Source: Bradyrhizobium frederickii (GTDB lineage: Bacteria; Pseudomonadota; Alphaproteobacteria; Rhizobiales; Xanthobacteraceae). Taken from it: DNA of 64,000 nucleotides. The notes under the pieces are model-generated. The model saw only the letters and a program-made list of their open reading frames with translations. It was not told the DNA's origin and searched no databases. Numbering within the stretch: position 1 is the stretch's first letter; each line of letters begins with the position of its first letter. Shown here piece after piece: positions 34,756 to 43,798 of the stretch. Where the stretch lies: assembly GCF_004570865.1 (NCBI RefSeq), contig NZ_SPQS01000008.1, positions 1 to 64,000 on the forward strand, in the 5' to 3' direction. Made by a program: the position numbers and the translations under genes.

Positions 34756-35543
34756 GCGCCGACCGGGATCGCCTCGGAGGTATCGCGCATCGGGCCGACA
34801 AACTGCGCAATCGCGTCCTCGATCGCCAATGCCGAGCGAATCCAGATGATGGAGATGCAGCCGAACACCGCGCCGCCCCGCACGATCGGCACGGCGATCG
34901 ACGCGGTCTTCGCATTGTACTCTCCCTCGCTGCGGATGGCGTAGCCGCGCGATTGCGTCTCGGCAATCATGCGGTCGAGCCGACCTGCCTCGAGGAAGGG
35001 GCGGTCGTCCGCCTCGTCGATGCGGCGCAGGTGATTGAGGATCAACTCGCGCTCGTGGTCGGGGCAGGCGGCGAGATAGGCGCGGCCGGCCGAGGTGCGC
35101 AGCATCGGCAGGCGCTTGCCGATCATGCCGCGGTCGATCGAGAGCGGGCTGCGTGCGTGAGTGGTCTCCTGCACGACCATCGCGGCGTTCTCATATGTGG
35201 AGAGATCGACCGGCCAGATCAGGGTCTTGCTGAGCTCGGCGAGATAGGGTGCCGCCGCCTGGCAGATCACGACGCCGGGATCGTAGCCGTCGCCGAGGCT
35301 CAGCGCCCGCCGGGTCACGCGAAAACGGTCGTCGCTGGCGCTGCGGGCGATGTAGCCGAGTTCCTCCAGGGTTTCGAGCAGGCGATAGACCGTGGGGCGG
35401 GGCAGGTCGAGCGCGCGGGCGACGTCGCCGGCACGGATGCCGCCGGAGCGGTTGACCTCCCGCAGCACGTCGAGCCCGCGCTTGAAGGCGCGGACGCCTT
35501 CCGACTGCCGCGGCGCCCTCGGCCCCGTCCGCTCCTTGGACAC
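34752..35543 (-). CDS. IclR-family regulator, MhpR-like
   Basis: 263 residues. N-terminal helix-turn-helix: RAGDVARALDLPRPTVYRLLETL; effector domain with ALSLGDGYDPGVVICQAAA and the C-terminal IVRGGAVFGCISIIWIRSAL. The gene is divergent from the extradiol dioxygenase (144 bases between) and likely activates it and the mhpA-like operon, as MhpR does. Its stop lies in the repeat edge. Confidence 0.85.
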   Translation of the reverse strand: MSKERTGPRAPRQSEGVRAFKRGLDVLREVNRSGGIRAGDVARALDLPRPTVYRLLETLEELGYIARSASDDRFRVTRRALSLGDGYDPGVVICQAAAPYLAELSKTLIWPVDLSTYENAAMVVQETTHARSPLSIDRGMIGKRLPMLRTSAGRAYLAACPDHERELILNHLRRIDEADDRPFLEAGRLDRMIAETQSRGYAIRSEGEYNAKTASIAVPIVRGGAVFGCISIIWIRSALAIEDAIAQFVGPMRDTSEAIPVGA

Positions 35544-35687
35544 TTCGCATTTCCTCCCTTGTGGTGCACGGTCCCGCGATTATCGTTGCGAGCGCGAAGC
35601 GATTGCGGAACGCCACCGTAGGATCGTGCGCGGCCGGTATCAAGTTCGCCGCATTGCGGCACACGCGATGCCTTCGGGAGGACTTCG

Positions 35688-36671
35688 ATGGAAATCACCG
35701 CGCTCGGCTATATCGGAATCAATTCATCGCAGCTCGACCAATGGGGCCGGATGGCTACGGGGCTGCTCGGCATGCAGCAGGTCGACCGCGGCGGCAAGAT
35801 GCGCGCCTTCCGGATGGACGATCGCAAGCAGCGGCTGATCGTCGATGGCAGCAGCGATGCCGGCCTTGCTGTGATGGGGTGGGAAGTTCCCTCGCGCACC
35901 GAACTTGACCGTCTCGCCGGCCGGCTGGAAAGCCACGGCGTCAAGGTGACGCCTGGATCGCGCGCGCTTGCCGATGAGCGGCATGTCACCGAGCTGATCT
36001 CGTTCGCCGATCCGGCGGGCAATCGGCTCGAGGCCTTCTGCAAGCCGGAGCTTGCGACCGAGCCCTTCAGGCCGGGCCGGCCGATCTCGGGTTTTCGCAC
36101 CGGCGCGCTGGGCATGGGGCACGTCGTGCTCAATGTGGAGGATGTCGAACTGCTCTTGCCGTTCTATCGCGACGTGCTCGGCTTTCACGTCTCCGATTTC
36201 GGCCTGAAGCCCTATGGGCTGTACTTCTTCCACATCAACGGCCGCCACCACAGCTTTGCGATGGTCGGCTCCGGGCGGAAAGCGATGCATCATTTCATGG
36301 TCGAGCTCGGCAGCCTCGACGATGTCGGTCAGGGCTACGACCTGGCGCAGCTGGACGAGGGCCGCGTCGCCTACACGCTGGGCCGGCATACCAACGATCA
36401 CATGACGTCGTTCTACGTGAACACGCCCTCCGGCTTCTTCATCGAATATGGCTGGGGCGGGCGCGTGATCGATCCTGAGACCTGGCAGCCGCACGAGACC
36501 TTCGACGGGCCGTCGCTGTGGGGCCATGAGCGGCTCCATATGCCGGAAGAGCAGCGCAAGCGCTTGCGCGACATGCGGCTGGATGCGGCCGCCCGTGGCG
36601 TTCGCGTCGCCGATCCGCGCGTGCCGCCGCTGAACTGCGCGTGGCTGGACCAGGTGGTCGCGCGCGAATGA
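35688..36671 (+). CDS. Extradiol ring-cleavage dioxygenase (two-domain, VOC fold)
   Basis: 327 residues with two vicinal-oxygen-chelate domains (about 1-130 and 140-300). Predicted iron ligands are His145 (LGMGHVVLNV), His201 or 202 (AMHHFMVEL) and Glu253 (GFFIEYGWGG); His188 and His238 match the active-site histidines of BphC-type enzymes. It opens a catechol ring between the hydroxylated carbon and its neighbour. In this cluster the substrate is likely a 2,3-dihydroxyphenyl-alkanoate. It is divergent from an IclR regulator. Confidence 0.88.
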   Translation: MEITALGYIGINSSQLDQWGRMATGLLGMQQVDRGGKMRAFRMDDRKQRLIVDGSSDAGLAVMGWEVPSRTELDRLAGRLESHGVKVTPGSRALADERHVTELISFADPAGNRLEAFCKPELATEPFRPGRPISGFRTGALGMGHVVLNVEDVELLLPFYRDVLGFHVSDFGLKPYGLYFFHINGRHHSFAMVGSGRKAMHHFMVELGSLDDVGQGYDLAQLDEGRVAYTLGRHTNDHMTSFYVNTPSGFFIEYGWGGRVIDPETWQPHETFDGPSLWGHERLHMPEEQRKRLRDMRLDAAARGVRVADPRVPPLNCAWLDQVVARE

Positions 36672-36692
36672 TCCGCGGTGGCGCGAGGACGA

Positions 36693-37355
36693 TCAGGCCT
36701 CGCCGAGATCGGGCTCCGTCAGCAGGCCCTGGCGGAGCGCGAGGCGGACCAGTTCGATGTCGGAGCCGACGCCGAGCTTGTCCTTGATCAGCGAATGCAG
36801 GTTCGCCACCGTCTTCGGGCTGACATGGAGCGTTCCGGCGATCTCGTCCGTCGTCTTCTCGGCGAGCAGCAGCCGCAGCACCTCGAACTCGCGGGCGGTG
36901 AGGACGTCGGCGGCCGAGCTTTCGCCGCCGAGCCGGCTTAGCGCGAGCTCGTGGTCGATGTCGGGACTGATGGCGATCTTGCCGGCGAGCACGTCCATCA
37001 CGGCGCGCACCAGGGTTTCCGGCGGGCTGGTCTTGGTGACGTAACCCCTGGCACCAGCGCGGATCGCCTGCACCGCGAAACCTGCATTCTGGTGCATGGT
37101 GAAGATGAGGATCCTTGCACCCTTGTCCCATTGCCTGATCCGCCTGACCGTCTCGATGCCGCCGATGCCGGGCATGCTCAAATCCATGATGACGAGATCG
37201 GGCGCCTCCAATTTGTACAGCCGGTAGGCCTCGGCGCCGTCGGCCGCTTCGGCAATGACGCGCAGGCCCGGCTGCTTCTGGAGCACCGAGCGATAACCCT
37301 CCCGGACGACGGAATGGTCGTCGACCAGCAGGATCGACGCATCGGCCGCGCTCAT
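36693..37355 (-). CDS. NarL-type response regulator
   Basis: 220 residues. Receiver domain with acidic pair Asp12/Asp13 (LLVDDH), phospho-acceptor Asp58 (VIMDLSMPG) and conserved Lys (YVTKT). C-terminal LuxR-type helix-turn-helix (LTAREFEVLRLLLAEKTTD, then VSPKTVANLHSLIKDKLGV). Its ATG overlaps the stop of the upstream kinase gene by 4 bases, so the pair is a two-component system. Confidence 0.92.
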   Translation of the reverse strand: MSAADASILLVDDHSVVREGYRSVLQKQPGLRVIAEAADGAEAYRLYKLEAPDLVIMDLSMPGIGGIETVRRIRQWDKGARILIFTMHQNAGFAVQAIRAGARGYVTKTSPPETLVRAVMDVLAGKIAISPDIDHELALSRLGGESSAADVLTAREFEVLRLLLAEKTTDEIAGTLHVSPKTVANLHSLIKDKLGVGSDIELVRLALRQGLLTEPDLGEA

Positions 37356-38737
37356 GCCGCATGCTCCAGCACCTGCGGCCCGGTGCCGGCGAGCGGAATG
37401 ACGACGCGCAGCGCCGAGCCGCCGTTGGGGCCGACTTCGAAGCTCATCCGGCCGCGCAAGGCGGCCACGCGCTCGCGCATGCCGAGCAGGCCCATGCCGG
37501 ATTTGCTCGAGGCATCGCCGGGGCGGCCGTCGTCATCGATCGCCAGTGCGATCTCCTCTCCGGCCATCGTCAAATGGACCCCGACCTTGGTGGCGCCGGC
37601 ATGCTTGGCGGCGTTCGTGAGCGCCTCCTGCACGATGCGGTAGAGATTGGCGCTGATCGCGGCGGGCAGGGTCTCGAGCGCGCCGTCGAACTGGATCGTG
37701 AAGCGCGTCTCGCCGCGGCTGCGGCCGTTCCAGCCGGCGACGAGGCCTTCCAGGCTCGCAACGAGGCCGAGCTCCTCGACGTCGGGCGGCCGTAGCCGGA
37801 ACAACGCGCCGCGCAGCGTCTCCATCATGCCGGTCGCGGTTCGTGCGATGCCGTCGCATTCGGACAGCAAAGCAGGGCAGTCCTGCGCCGCGGTGTGGCG
37901 GGCAGAGGAGGCCAGCGCGCGGATGGCGGCCAGCGACTGACCGAACTCGTCGTGCAGCTCGCGGGCGAGATGGCGGCGCTCATCGTCCTGCAGCGCGATC
38001 AGCTTGCGCGTCAGCTCGCTGCGTTCGGCCAGCGCATTGTCGAGGCTTTCGGCGAGATGGTTGAAGCCGTCGCGGATCGCGGACAGTTCGGCGAGATCGA
38101 ACGGCGGCAGCCGCGCCGTGAGGTCGTTGGCCGCGATCCGTTCGAGGCCGGTGCAGATCAGGCGGGTCGGGCGCAGCGCGCGTGCCAGCGCGGCGTAGAC
38201 CAGGAGGCACAACAGCGGCAGCGCGATCGCAAGCGCGATCGTCAGACGGCCGGCGTCGTGCCAGGCCTCCGCCGTCCGCACCGCCGGATCGACCGACACC
38301 ACGATCTCGCCGAGCTTGGCTCCGCGCACCATCACGGGCCGTGCGGCCTCGCGGCCCGGATCGAACAGGCTGCGATAGAAGGCCGCGAAGGCCTGCGGCG
38401 GCGGGCTCGCCGGGGCCGGCGCACCGCTGCAGAAGCGCTGGAGCATCTCGCCGCTCGCACCGCGGAATGCCAGGCACAGGCCGGGCGTCATCACATAGGC
38501 CGCGACGGGGTCAAGGTTGGGAAAGTCCGAGCGCGGACCGGGCAGCCATTGGATCTTGCCTTGTTGCAGCTCCAGCGACTTCGCCACGATCGCGGCGATG
38601 CCGTCGATGCGGGCATGGGCGTCGCGGTCGGCGGCGATCAGGAAATAGGCGGAGATCGCGGTGAAGCAGGCGGCGGTTATGGCGGCCACGCGCAACGTCA
38701 GACGGACCTTGAGATCGAATCTCGGGCGGTTCCACAT
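37352..38737 (-). CDS. Membrane sensor histidine kinase (HisKA_3 type)
   Basis: 461 residues. TM1 about 12-34, periplasmic sensor about 35-160, TM2 about 163-184, HAMP about 185-240, HisKA_3 dimerisation with phospho-His262 in RHLARELHDEFGQ, and the ATP-binding domain (EALTNAAKHAGA and GMGLLGMRERV). It phosphorylates the overlapping NarL-type regulator. Similar pairs control quinoprotein alcohol-oxidation genes; that link is an inference from the DUF2380-like neighbour. The promoter region is shared with the divergent gene at 38928. Confidence 0.9.
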   Translation of the reverse strand: MWNRPRFDLKVRLTLRVAAITAACFTAISAYFLIAADRDAHARIDGIAAIVAKSLELQQGKIQWLPGPRSDFPNLDPVAAYVMTPGLCLAFRGASGEMLQRFCSGAPAPASPPPQAFAAFYRSLFDPGREAARPVMVRGAKLGEIVVSVDPAVRTAEAWHDAGRLTIALAIALPLLCLLVYAALARALRPTRLICTGLERIAANDLTARLPPFDLAELSAIRDGFNHLAESLDNALAERSELTRKLIALQDDERRHLARELHDEFGQSLAAIRALASSARHTAAQDCPALLSECDGIARTATGMMETLRGALFRLRPPDVEELGLVASLEGLVAGWNGRSRGETRFTIQFDGALETLPAAISANLYRIVQEALTNAAKHAGATKVGVHLTMAGEEIALAIDDDGRPGDASSKSGMGLLGMRERVAALRGRMSFEVGPNGGSALRVVIPLAGTGPQVLEHAA

Positions 38738-38927
38738 AGGGCACCTTGCGCGAACGGTTTTGTCGCCTCCGCATTAAACGGCAGAACGCCGGCCGCGGAA
38801 AGCGCCGCGCGTTACCGCAGTGCAACGTCGTGAAATTTTCCCGGGGCTCGCCGGGACGGTCGCCGTTGCAGAGGCCTCGGCCTGCCGCCGAGATTTGCCA
38901 ACCGCTTGTTCTGGCGAGGCCCTTCTC

Positions 38928-39788
38928 ATGCACTTTTCCCGCTTGATCCTTGCTGCTGTTCTCCTCTTCGTCCTGCCTTGCTCGCCAGTTGCCGCAGAGG
39001 CCGCCATGGGCGTTGCCATGGAGGATTTCAGCTATACCGACACATCCGCCGAGCCGACCAACCAGATTGCTGCCCACGAACGCCGCCTTCAGGCATTCAT
39101 GGCCGCGCTCAGGCGGGATATCGGCGAGGGTGGGCGCTATCGGCTGGTGCCCTCTGCCGAGGACGGGGCCGCGTTCAAGATCATCGGTGGCATCCAGAAG
39201 ACGAGCACGCTGGTGCAATGGGCCAAGGTCGCGGTGATCGACGTCGGCGCCAAGAGGCTTGTGATGGACAAGCTCTACAGCTTCCGCGGCGACAATGATG
39301 AAGCCTGGGAGCGCGCCGAGATCTTCGTCTCCCGCGAGATCATGGCTGCGCTCGCAGCGCCCGCGCCGATTGCGCTCGCCGTGTTCGAGTTCGAGCTCGA
39401 GGATACGACCGCAGCCTCGGTGGGCGCGTCAGCCGCGTCGGACGCATCGCACCTCGCAGAGGTCACCGGCGCGGTGCGCGAGGCGCTCGGCCAATCCGGC
39501 CGTTACCGCATCGTCGAGGTCGGCCGGGAGGCGGCGACGGCGGGTGCGCTGCGCGACTGCGGCGGTTGCGAGGCGGCCATTGCGAAGGCGCTCGGGGCCG
39601 ATCAAGCGCTGATCGGCGTGGTGCGGCGGGTCAGCCGCACCGAATACACGCTCGGCTTCCAGCTGCGCGACGCCGGCACCGGGGCAGTGCTGGTGCGCGG
39701 CGACAGCGGCCTGCGCCTCGGCGCGGACTATTCCTGGAAGCGCGGCGCGGTGCGGCTGGTCAGCGACCGGCTGATCGAGAGCCAGTAG
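38928..39788 (+). CDS. Secreted protein with two DUF2380/DUF3280-like repeats
   Basis: 286 residues from ATG 38928, with signal peptide MHFSRLILAAVLLFVLPCSP. The mature protein has an internal duplication: MGVAMEDFSYTDTSAEPT...LRRDIGEGGRYRLV and ALAVFEFELEDTTAASVG...REALGQSGRYRIV align as repeats of about 130 residues. Each resembles DUF2380/DUF3280, found near alcohol-oxidation two-component systems. The CGGC motif near residue 210 is notable. An upstream frame adds 36 residues without a signal and is not used. Function unknown. Confidence 0.7.
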   Translation: MHFSRLILAAVLLFVLPCSPVAAEAAMGVAMEDFSYTDTSAEPTNQIAAHERRLQAFMAALRRDIGEGGRYRLVPSAEDGAAFKIIGGIQKTSTLVQWAKVAVIDVGAKRLVMDKLYSFRGDNDEAWERAEIFVSREIMAALAAPAPIALAVFEFELEDTTAASVGASAASDASHLAEVTGAVREALGQSGRYRIVEVGREAATAGALRDCGGCEAAIAKALGADQALIGVVRRVSRTEYTLGFQLRDAGTGAVLVRGDSGLRLGADYSWKRGAVRLVSDRLIESQ

Positions 39789-39794
39789 CGCGGT

Positions 39795-40826
39795 TCAGAA
39801 CGTAAGCTGCACCTTCATCGACTGCGAGCGGTCGCTGGCGAGCTCGAAGGCGGCGACGGCGTTGTCGAACGGCATGGTGGCCGTGATCAGCGGCTTGACG
39901 TCGATCAGGCCGTCGCCCATCAGGCGCACCGCCAGCTCGAACTCGGGGTCGAAGCGGAAGGTGCCGCGGAGCTGCAATTCCTTGGCGACGATGGAGTTGA
40001 TCGGCAGCGTCATCTCGCCGCCGAGGCCGAGCTGCACCAGCGTGGCGCCGGGGCGCAGCACATCGAGCGCGGTACGGAGCGCGGCCTGGTTGCCGGAGGC
40101 TTCGAACAACGTGTCGAACACGCCCTTGCCGGCGCGCCAGGGATCGAGCGCGGTGGCATCGGCCGCGACGTTGATGGCGTGACTGGCACCGAGTTTTCTC
40201 GCGACCGCAAGCGGCGCCTCGGCGACATCGGTCACCACGATCTCGGCCGCGCCGCCGAAGCGCGACACCAGAATCATCAGCGCGCCGATCGGGCCGCAGC
40301 CGGTGATCAGCACGCGCTTGCCGAGCAGGGGGCCGGCCTGCTTGCCGGCATGAAGGCAGACCGCCAGCGGCTCGGCGACCGCGGCTTCCGCGAGCGAGAG
40401 CTTGTCCGCGATCGGCACGGCTTGCGTGGCGTCGACCGTGATGAACTCACGGAAACCGCCTTGCACGTGGGGAAAGCGCATCGCGCTGCCGAGGAAGCGC
40501 ATGTCGAGGCACTGGTTGCGCATGCCCTCCTGGCAATGCAGGCACTTCCCGCACGGTCTGCTCGGATTGACCGCAACGCGCGTGCCCGGCTTCACGGTGC
40601 TGACGCCGTCGCCGACATCAGCGACCACGCCGGCGATCTCATGCCCCAGCGCCATCGGCTGCTGGATGCGCACGACGCCGAAACCGCCGTGATGGTAGTA
40701 ATGCAGGTCGGAGCCGCAGATGCCGCCATTGGCGATCTTGACGCGGACCTCGCCCGGGCCGGGCGCCGGATCGGGGTAGAGGTCGATCCGCAAATCCTTC
40801 GGGGCGTGAATGACGACGGCACGCAT
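39795..40826 (-). CDS. idnD: L-idonate 5-dehydrogenase-like zinc alcohol dehydrogenase
   Basis: 343 residues from ATG 40826 (CAGGAG upstream; the longer frame upstream overlaps the SDR and is rejected). Catalytic zinc ligands GGICGSDLHYYHHG and ALGHEIAG, structural zinc CGKCLHCQEGMRNQC, and NAD loop ITGCGPIGALM. It oxidises a sugar acid or polyol at C5. It is last in a minus-strand operon with an SDR and an enolase-superfamily enzyme. Confidence 0.85.
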   Translation of the reverse strand: MRAVVIHAPKDLRIDLYPDPAPGPGEVRVKIANGGICGSDLHYYHHGGFGVVRIQQPMALGHEIAGVVADVGDGVSTVKPGTRVAVNPSRPCGKCLHCQEGMRNQCLDMRFLGSAMRFPHVQGGFREFITVDATQAVPIADKLSLAEAAVAEPLAVCLHAGKQAGPLLGKRVLITGCGPIGALMILVSRFGGAAEIVVTDVAEAPLAVARKLGASHAINVAADATALDPWRAGKGVFDTLFEASGNQAALRTALDVLRPGATLVQLGLGGEMTLPINSIVAKELQLRGTFRFDPEFELAVRLMGDGLIDVKPLITATMPFDNAVAAFELASDRSQSMKVQLTF

Positions 40827-40846
40827 GGGCTGCTCCTGGTTCGCGG

Positions 40847-41614
40847 TCACATCGCGGCGATCATGCCGCCATCGACATAGATGATCTGGCCGTTGACGTA
40901 GGTGGAGGCGTCCGAGGCGAGGAAGATCGCGGCGCCCACCAGCTCGTCCGGCTTGCCCCAGCGCTTCGAGGGGATGCGGCCCATCAGCCAACTATTGAAG
41001 TCGGGATTGTTGACCAGCGCCTCGTTCATGTCGGTCAGCATGTAGCCGGGGCCGATCGCGTTGGCCTGGATGCCGTGCTGGGCCCATTCCACCGCCATCG
41101 AGCGGGTCAGGTTCTTGATGCCGCCCTTGGCCGCGGTGTACGGCGCGATGGTGGGGCGGGCGAGCTCGCTGCCGAGCGAGCCGATATTGATGATCTTGCC
41201 GTGCTTGCGCGGGATCATGCGCTTGGCCGCCTCGCGGCCGATCACGAAGGCGCTGGTGAGGTTGGTCTCGATCACCTTGCGCCATTCGTCGGTGGTGAAC
41301 TCGACCAGCGGCTTGCGGTGCTGGATGCCGGCATTGTTGACGACGATGTCGATCGCGATGCCCTTTTTGTCGAAGTCGTTGAACGCGGCGACGATGGCGG
41401 GCTCGTCGGTGACGTTGAACGCGGCGCCTTCGGCCTGATGGCCGGCGGCACGGAATTCGGCGACAGCCTGCTCGACTCGCTTGGGGTCAACGCCGTTGAT
41501 GATGATCCTGGCGCCGGCCTTCGCCATGCCCTCGGCGATGGCGCGGCCCAGGCCGCGAGACGAGCCGGTCACGAGCGCGGTGCGGCCGGAGAGATCGAAC
41601 AGGGAGGTGCTCAT
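40847..41614 (-). CDS. idnO: Gluconate 5-dehydrogenase-like SDR
   Basis: 255 residues, classical SDR: cofactor loop TGSSRGLGRA, NNAG, catalytic Ser in NIGSLGS, and YTAAKGG (Tyr and Lys present). It matches 5-keto-gluconate reductase/gluconate 5-dehydrogenase (IdnO). It lies 20 bases upstream of the idnD-like gene and 12 bases downstream of the enolase-superfamily gene, so the three form one operon. Confidence 0.85.
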   Translation of the reverse strand: MSTSLFDLSGRTALVTGSSRGLGRAIAEGMAKAGARIIINGVDPKRVEQAVAEFRAAGHQAEGAAFNVTDEPAIVAAFNDFDKKGIAIDIVVNNAGIQHRKPLVEFTTDEWRKVIETNLTSAFVIGREAAKRMIPRKHGKIINIGSLGSELARPTIAPYTAAKGGIKNLTRSMAVEWAQHGIQANAIGPGYMLTDMNEALVNNPDFNSWLMGRIPSKRWGKPDELVGAAIFLASDASTYVNGQIIYVDGGMIAAM

Positions 41615-41626
41615 GTCGGAAGTCCT

Positions 41627-42826
41627 TTAGACGTTGGAGCGGCGCACGGTGAGGTCGGAGCGGTCAAAGACATCAGGCAGGAGGTCGACGCCGAGGCCGG
41701 GACCCTCCATCGGATAGACGAAACCGTCCTTGATCACCGGCATCGTGGTGACGAGCTCATTGTACCAGCCCTTGTAGAAGGCGCGCACCGATTCCTGGAT
41801 CAGCGTGTTGGGCTGGCTGAACGACATGTGGATGGCGGCGATGAAGCCGATCGGGCCGATGCAATCGTGCGGCGCGAAGGGCCGGTGATAGGTCTCGGCC
41901 ATCGCGGCGATCTTGCGGCCTTCCGTGAGGCCGCCGGTCCAGCACAGATCGGCCATCACCACGTGCATGGCGTCGCGGTCGAGCATGTCCTTGTAGGGGA
42001 AGCGCGAGCCCAGCGTCTCGCTGGCGCAGACCCAGACGTCGGTCGAGCGGGCGTATTCGGCCAGCGCCTGCGGCGAGTTCATCCGGATCGGGTCCTCGTA
42101 CCAGGTCGGTTTGTAGGGCTCGAGCGCGCGCGCGATCTGCTTGGCGGTCGGCAGGTTCCACAGCGAGTGGAGCTCGACCATGATCTCCATCCTGTCGCCG
42201 ACGGCTTTGCGGATCTTCTCGAACGGCTCGATCGCCTGCTTCATCTGGGCGGCTGTGATGTAGAGCCCCTTGTTCTCCTGCGCCGCCGGATCGAACGGCC
42301 AGATCTTCATCGCCGAGATGCCGCTTTCGAGCAGGCTTTCGGCCAGCGCGTCGGCGCGGTTCATGAAGCCGTCGAGGTCTTCGTAGGGCCCCTTGGCGGC
42401 GCCGAGATTCCAGTTCGAGACCGGGCTGATATTGGTGGAGCGGACATATTGCGTGCCGGCGCAGGTGTTGTAGATGCGCTGCTTGTCACGGCACAGGCCG
42501 CCGAGCATCTGGTGCACCGGCTGATTGCAGACCTTGCCGAACAGATCCCACAGCGCGATGTCGATCGCGGAGGCCGCGCGATATTCGACGCCGGTGGAGG
42601 ACTGTGCCATCGGCAGGTTGAGCATGTCGCGATGGATCGCTTCGATGTGCAGGGGATTGCGGCCGAGCAGGCGGCCGGCAAAGGTATCGTGGATCTGCGC
42701 CTCGACCGCGCCCGCGCCGTAGAAGGTTTCGCCAAGCCCGATCACACCTGTGTCGGTGTGAACGCGCACCCAGATGACGTTGGAAAATTCCTCGGTACGC
42801 AGCGTCTCGATCGACGTGATCTTCAC
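41627..42826 (-). CDS. Enolase-superfamily sugar-acid dehydratase
   Basis: 399 residues. The GTG at 42826 is chosen because GGGAGG lies upstream at the right distance; an ATG at 42886 lies in the operator and gives an unusual N-terminus. Mandelate-racemase-like capping domain (about 1-125), then the barrel with metal ligands in MVELHS, WYEDPI and ASETLG, and the His general base in FAPHDC. Related enzymes dehydrate galactonate, gluconate or similar acids. The first gene of the operon; substrate not assigned. Confidence 0.85.
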   Translation of the reverse strand: MKITSIETLRTEEFSNVIWVRVHTDTGVIGLGETFYGAGAVEAQIHDTFAGRLLGRNPLHIEAIHRDMLNLPMAQSSTGVEYRAASAIDIALWDLFGKVCNQPVHQMLGGLCRDKQRIYNTCAGTQYVRSTNISPVSNWNLGAAKGPYEDLDGFMNRADALAESLLESGISAMKIWPFDPAAQENKGLYITAAQMKQAIEPFEKIRKAVGDRMEIMVELHSLWNLPTAKQIARALEPYKPTWYEDPIRMNSPQALAEYARSTDVWVCASETLGSRFPYKDMLDRDAMHVVMADLCWTGGLTEGRKIAAMAETYHRPFAPHDCIGPIGFIAAIHMSFSQPNTLIQESVRAFYKGWYNELVTTMPVIKDGFVYPMEGPGLGVDLLPDVFDRSDLTVRRSNV

Positions 42827-42877
42827 GGCAATTGTCCTCCCATCACAGACGTCGCGCGTCCGTCGTCTCATTTTGCG

Positions 42878-42940
42878 CTGCAACATGTTGCAGGCCGTGC
42901 GGGAGTCTTACGCCGGCTTGTAATATATCACAACATGTTT
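42878..42940. promoter_or_regulatory. Paired palindromic operators for the GntR regulator
   Basis: A perfect 16-bp palindrome CTGCAACATGTTGCAG (42878-42893) and a second site CACAACATGTTTTAA with core CAACATGTTT (42931-42940) lie 50 bp apart centre to centre. They sit between the divergent dehydratase and GntR genes. Probably bound by the GntR product to control both directions. Confidence 0.65.
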
Positions 42941-43003
42941 TAAGGCTCGCACAAACAGGGCGCCATCCAGCAACGAGAGCGCGGGCCGACGGGAGAGAAC
43001 GAC

Positions 43004-43771
43004 ATGGCAAAGCGCAAGCGCGCGCTCGAGGTGGTGAGAAACGACGACGACGGCGAGGGCAAGCTCTCGCGGCGCAACCGGCTCAATTTCTTCGAGCTGG
43101 CCTACCAGAAGATCGAAGAGCTCCTTGTTCACTGCGAGCTCAAGCCCGGACAATTCATGACGATGCTGGAATTGCAGCACATCACCGGCTTCGGGCGCAC
43201 ACCGGTGCATCACGCCGTCAATCGCCTCTCGGCCGATACCCTGATCATCATCCGGCCCCGTCACGGCCTGCACGTCGCGCCGATCGATCTGGCGCGCGAG
43301 CGCATGCTGCTGGGGCTGCGCCGCGACATGGAGCGTTTCGTGATCCGCCTCGCCGCCGATCGCGCCAGCCTGTCGCATCGCAATCAGGCGCTGCATATCG
43401 AGCGGCTGCTGCGCGAGCGCCGCGCCAGTCTGACCCTCGACGAATTCAATCATATCGACCGCCGCATCGACGCGCTGGTGCTGGAGGCGGCCGGCGAGCC
43501 GTTCCTGGTGCACACGATGCGGCCGCTGCACACGCTGTATCGGCGCATCGGCTACATCCACCATCGCTTCATGCCGGGGCAGGCGGATCTGTCAGGCACG
43601 ATCGATCATCATCTCGCCATTCTCGCGGCCGTTGCCAACCGCCGCGTCGAGGACGCGGTGAGGGCGAGCGACGCTCTGATCGACTACATGGGCGAGATGT
43701 TCACGGGCATGGAGGCCGGGATCGACCCGCGCCTGCTCGATTGCAGCATCGAGCCGCTGCTCGGCGCGTAG
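43004..43771 (+). CDS. GntR-family regulator (FCD-type)
   Basis: 255 residues. Winged helix-turn-helix about 30-90 (ELKPGQFMTMLELQHITGFG, RTPVHHAVNRLSADTLI) and a C-terminal all-helical FCD ligand domain. The metal-type histidines of FCD domains are recognisable (IDHHLAILAAV). Divergent from the sugar-acid operon and followed by the MFS transporter on its own strand, so it likely controls both. Confidence 0.85.
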   Translation: MAKRKRALEVVRNDDDGEGKLSRRNRLNFFELAYQKIEELLVHCELKPGQFMTMLELQHITGFGRTPVHHAVNRLSADTLIIIRPRHGLHVAPIDLARERMLLGLRRDMERFVIRLAADRASLSHRNQALHIERLLRERRASLTLDEFNHIDRRIDALVLEAAGEPFLVHTMRPLHTLYRRIGYIHHRFMPGQADLSGTIDHHLAILAAVANRRVEDAVRASDALIDYMGEMFTGMEAGIDPRLLDCSIEPLLGA

Positions 43772-43798
43772 AGAGTTTCGAAGAGAGGACCCAAGAAA

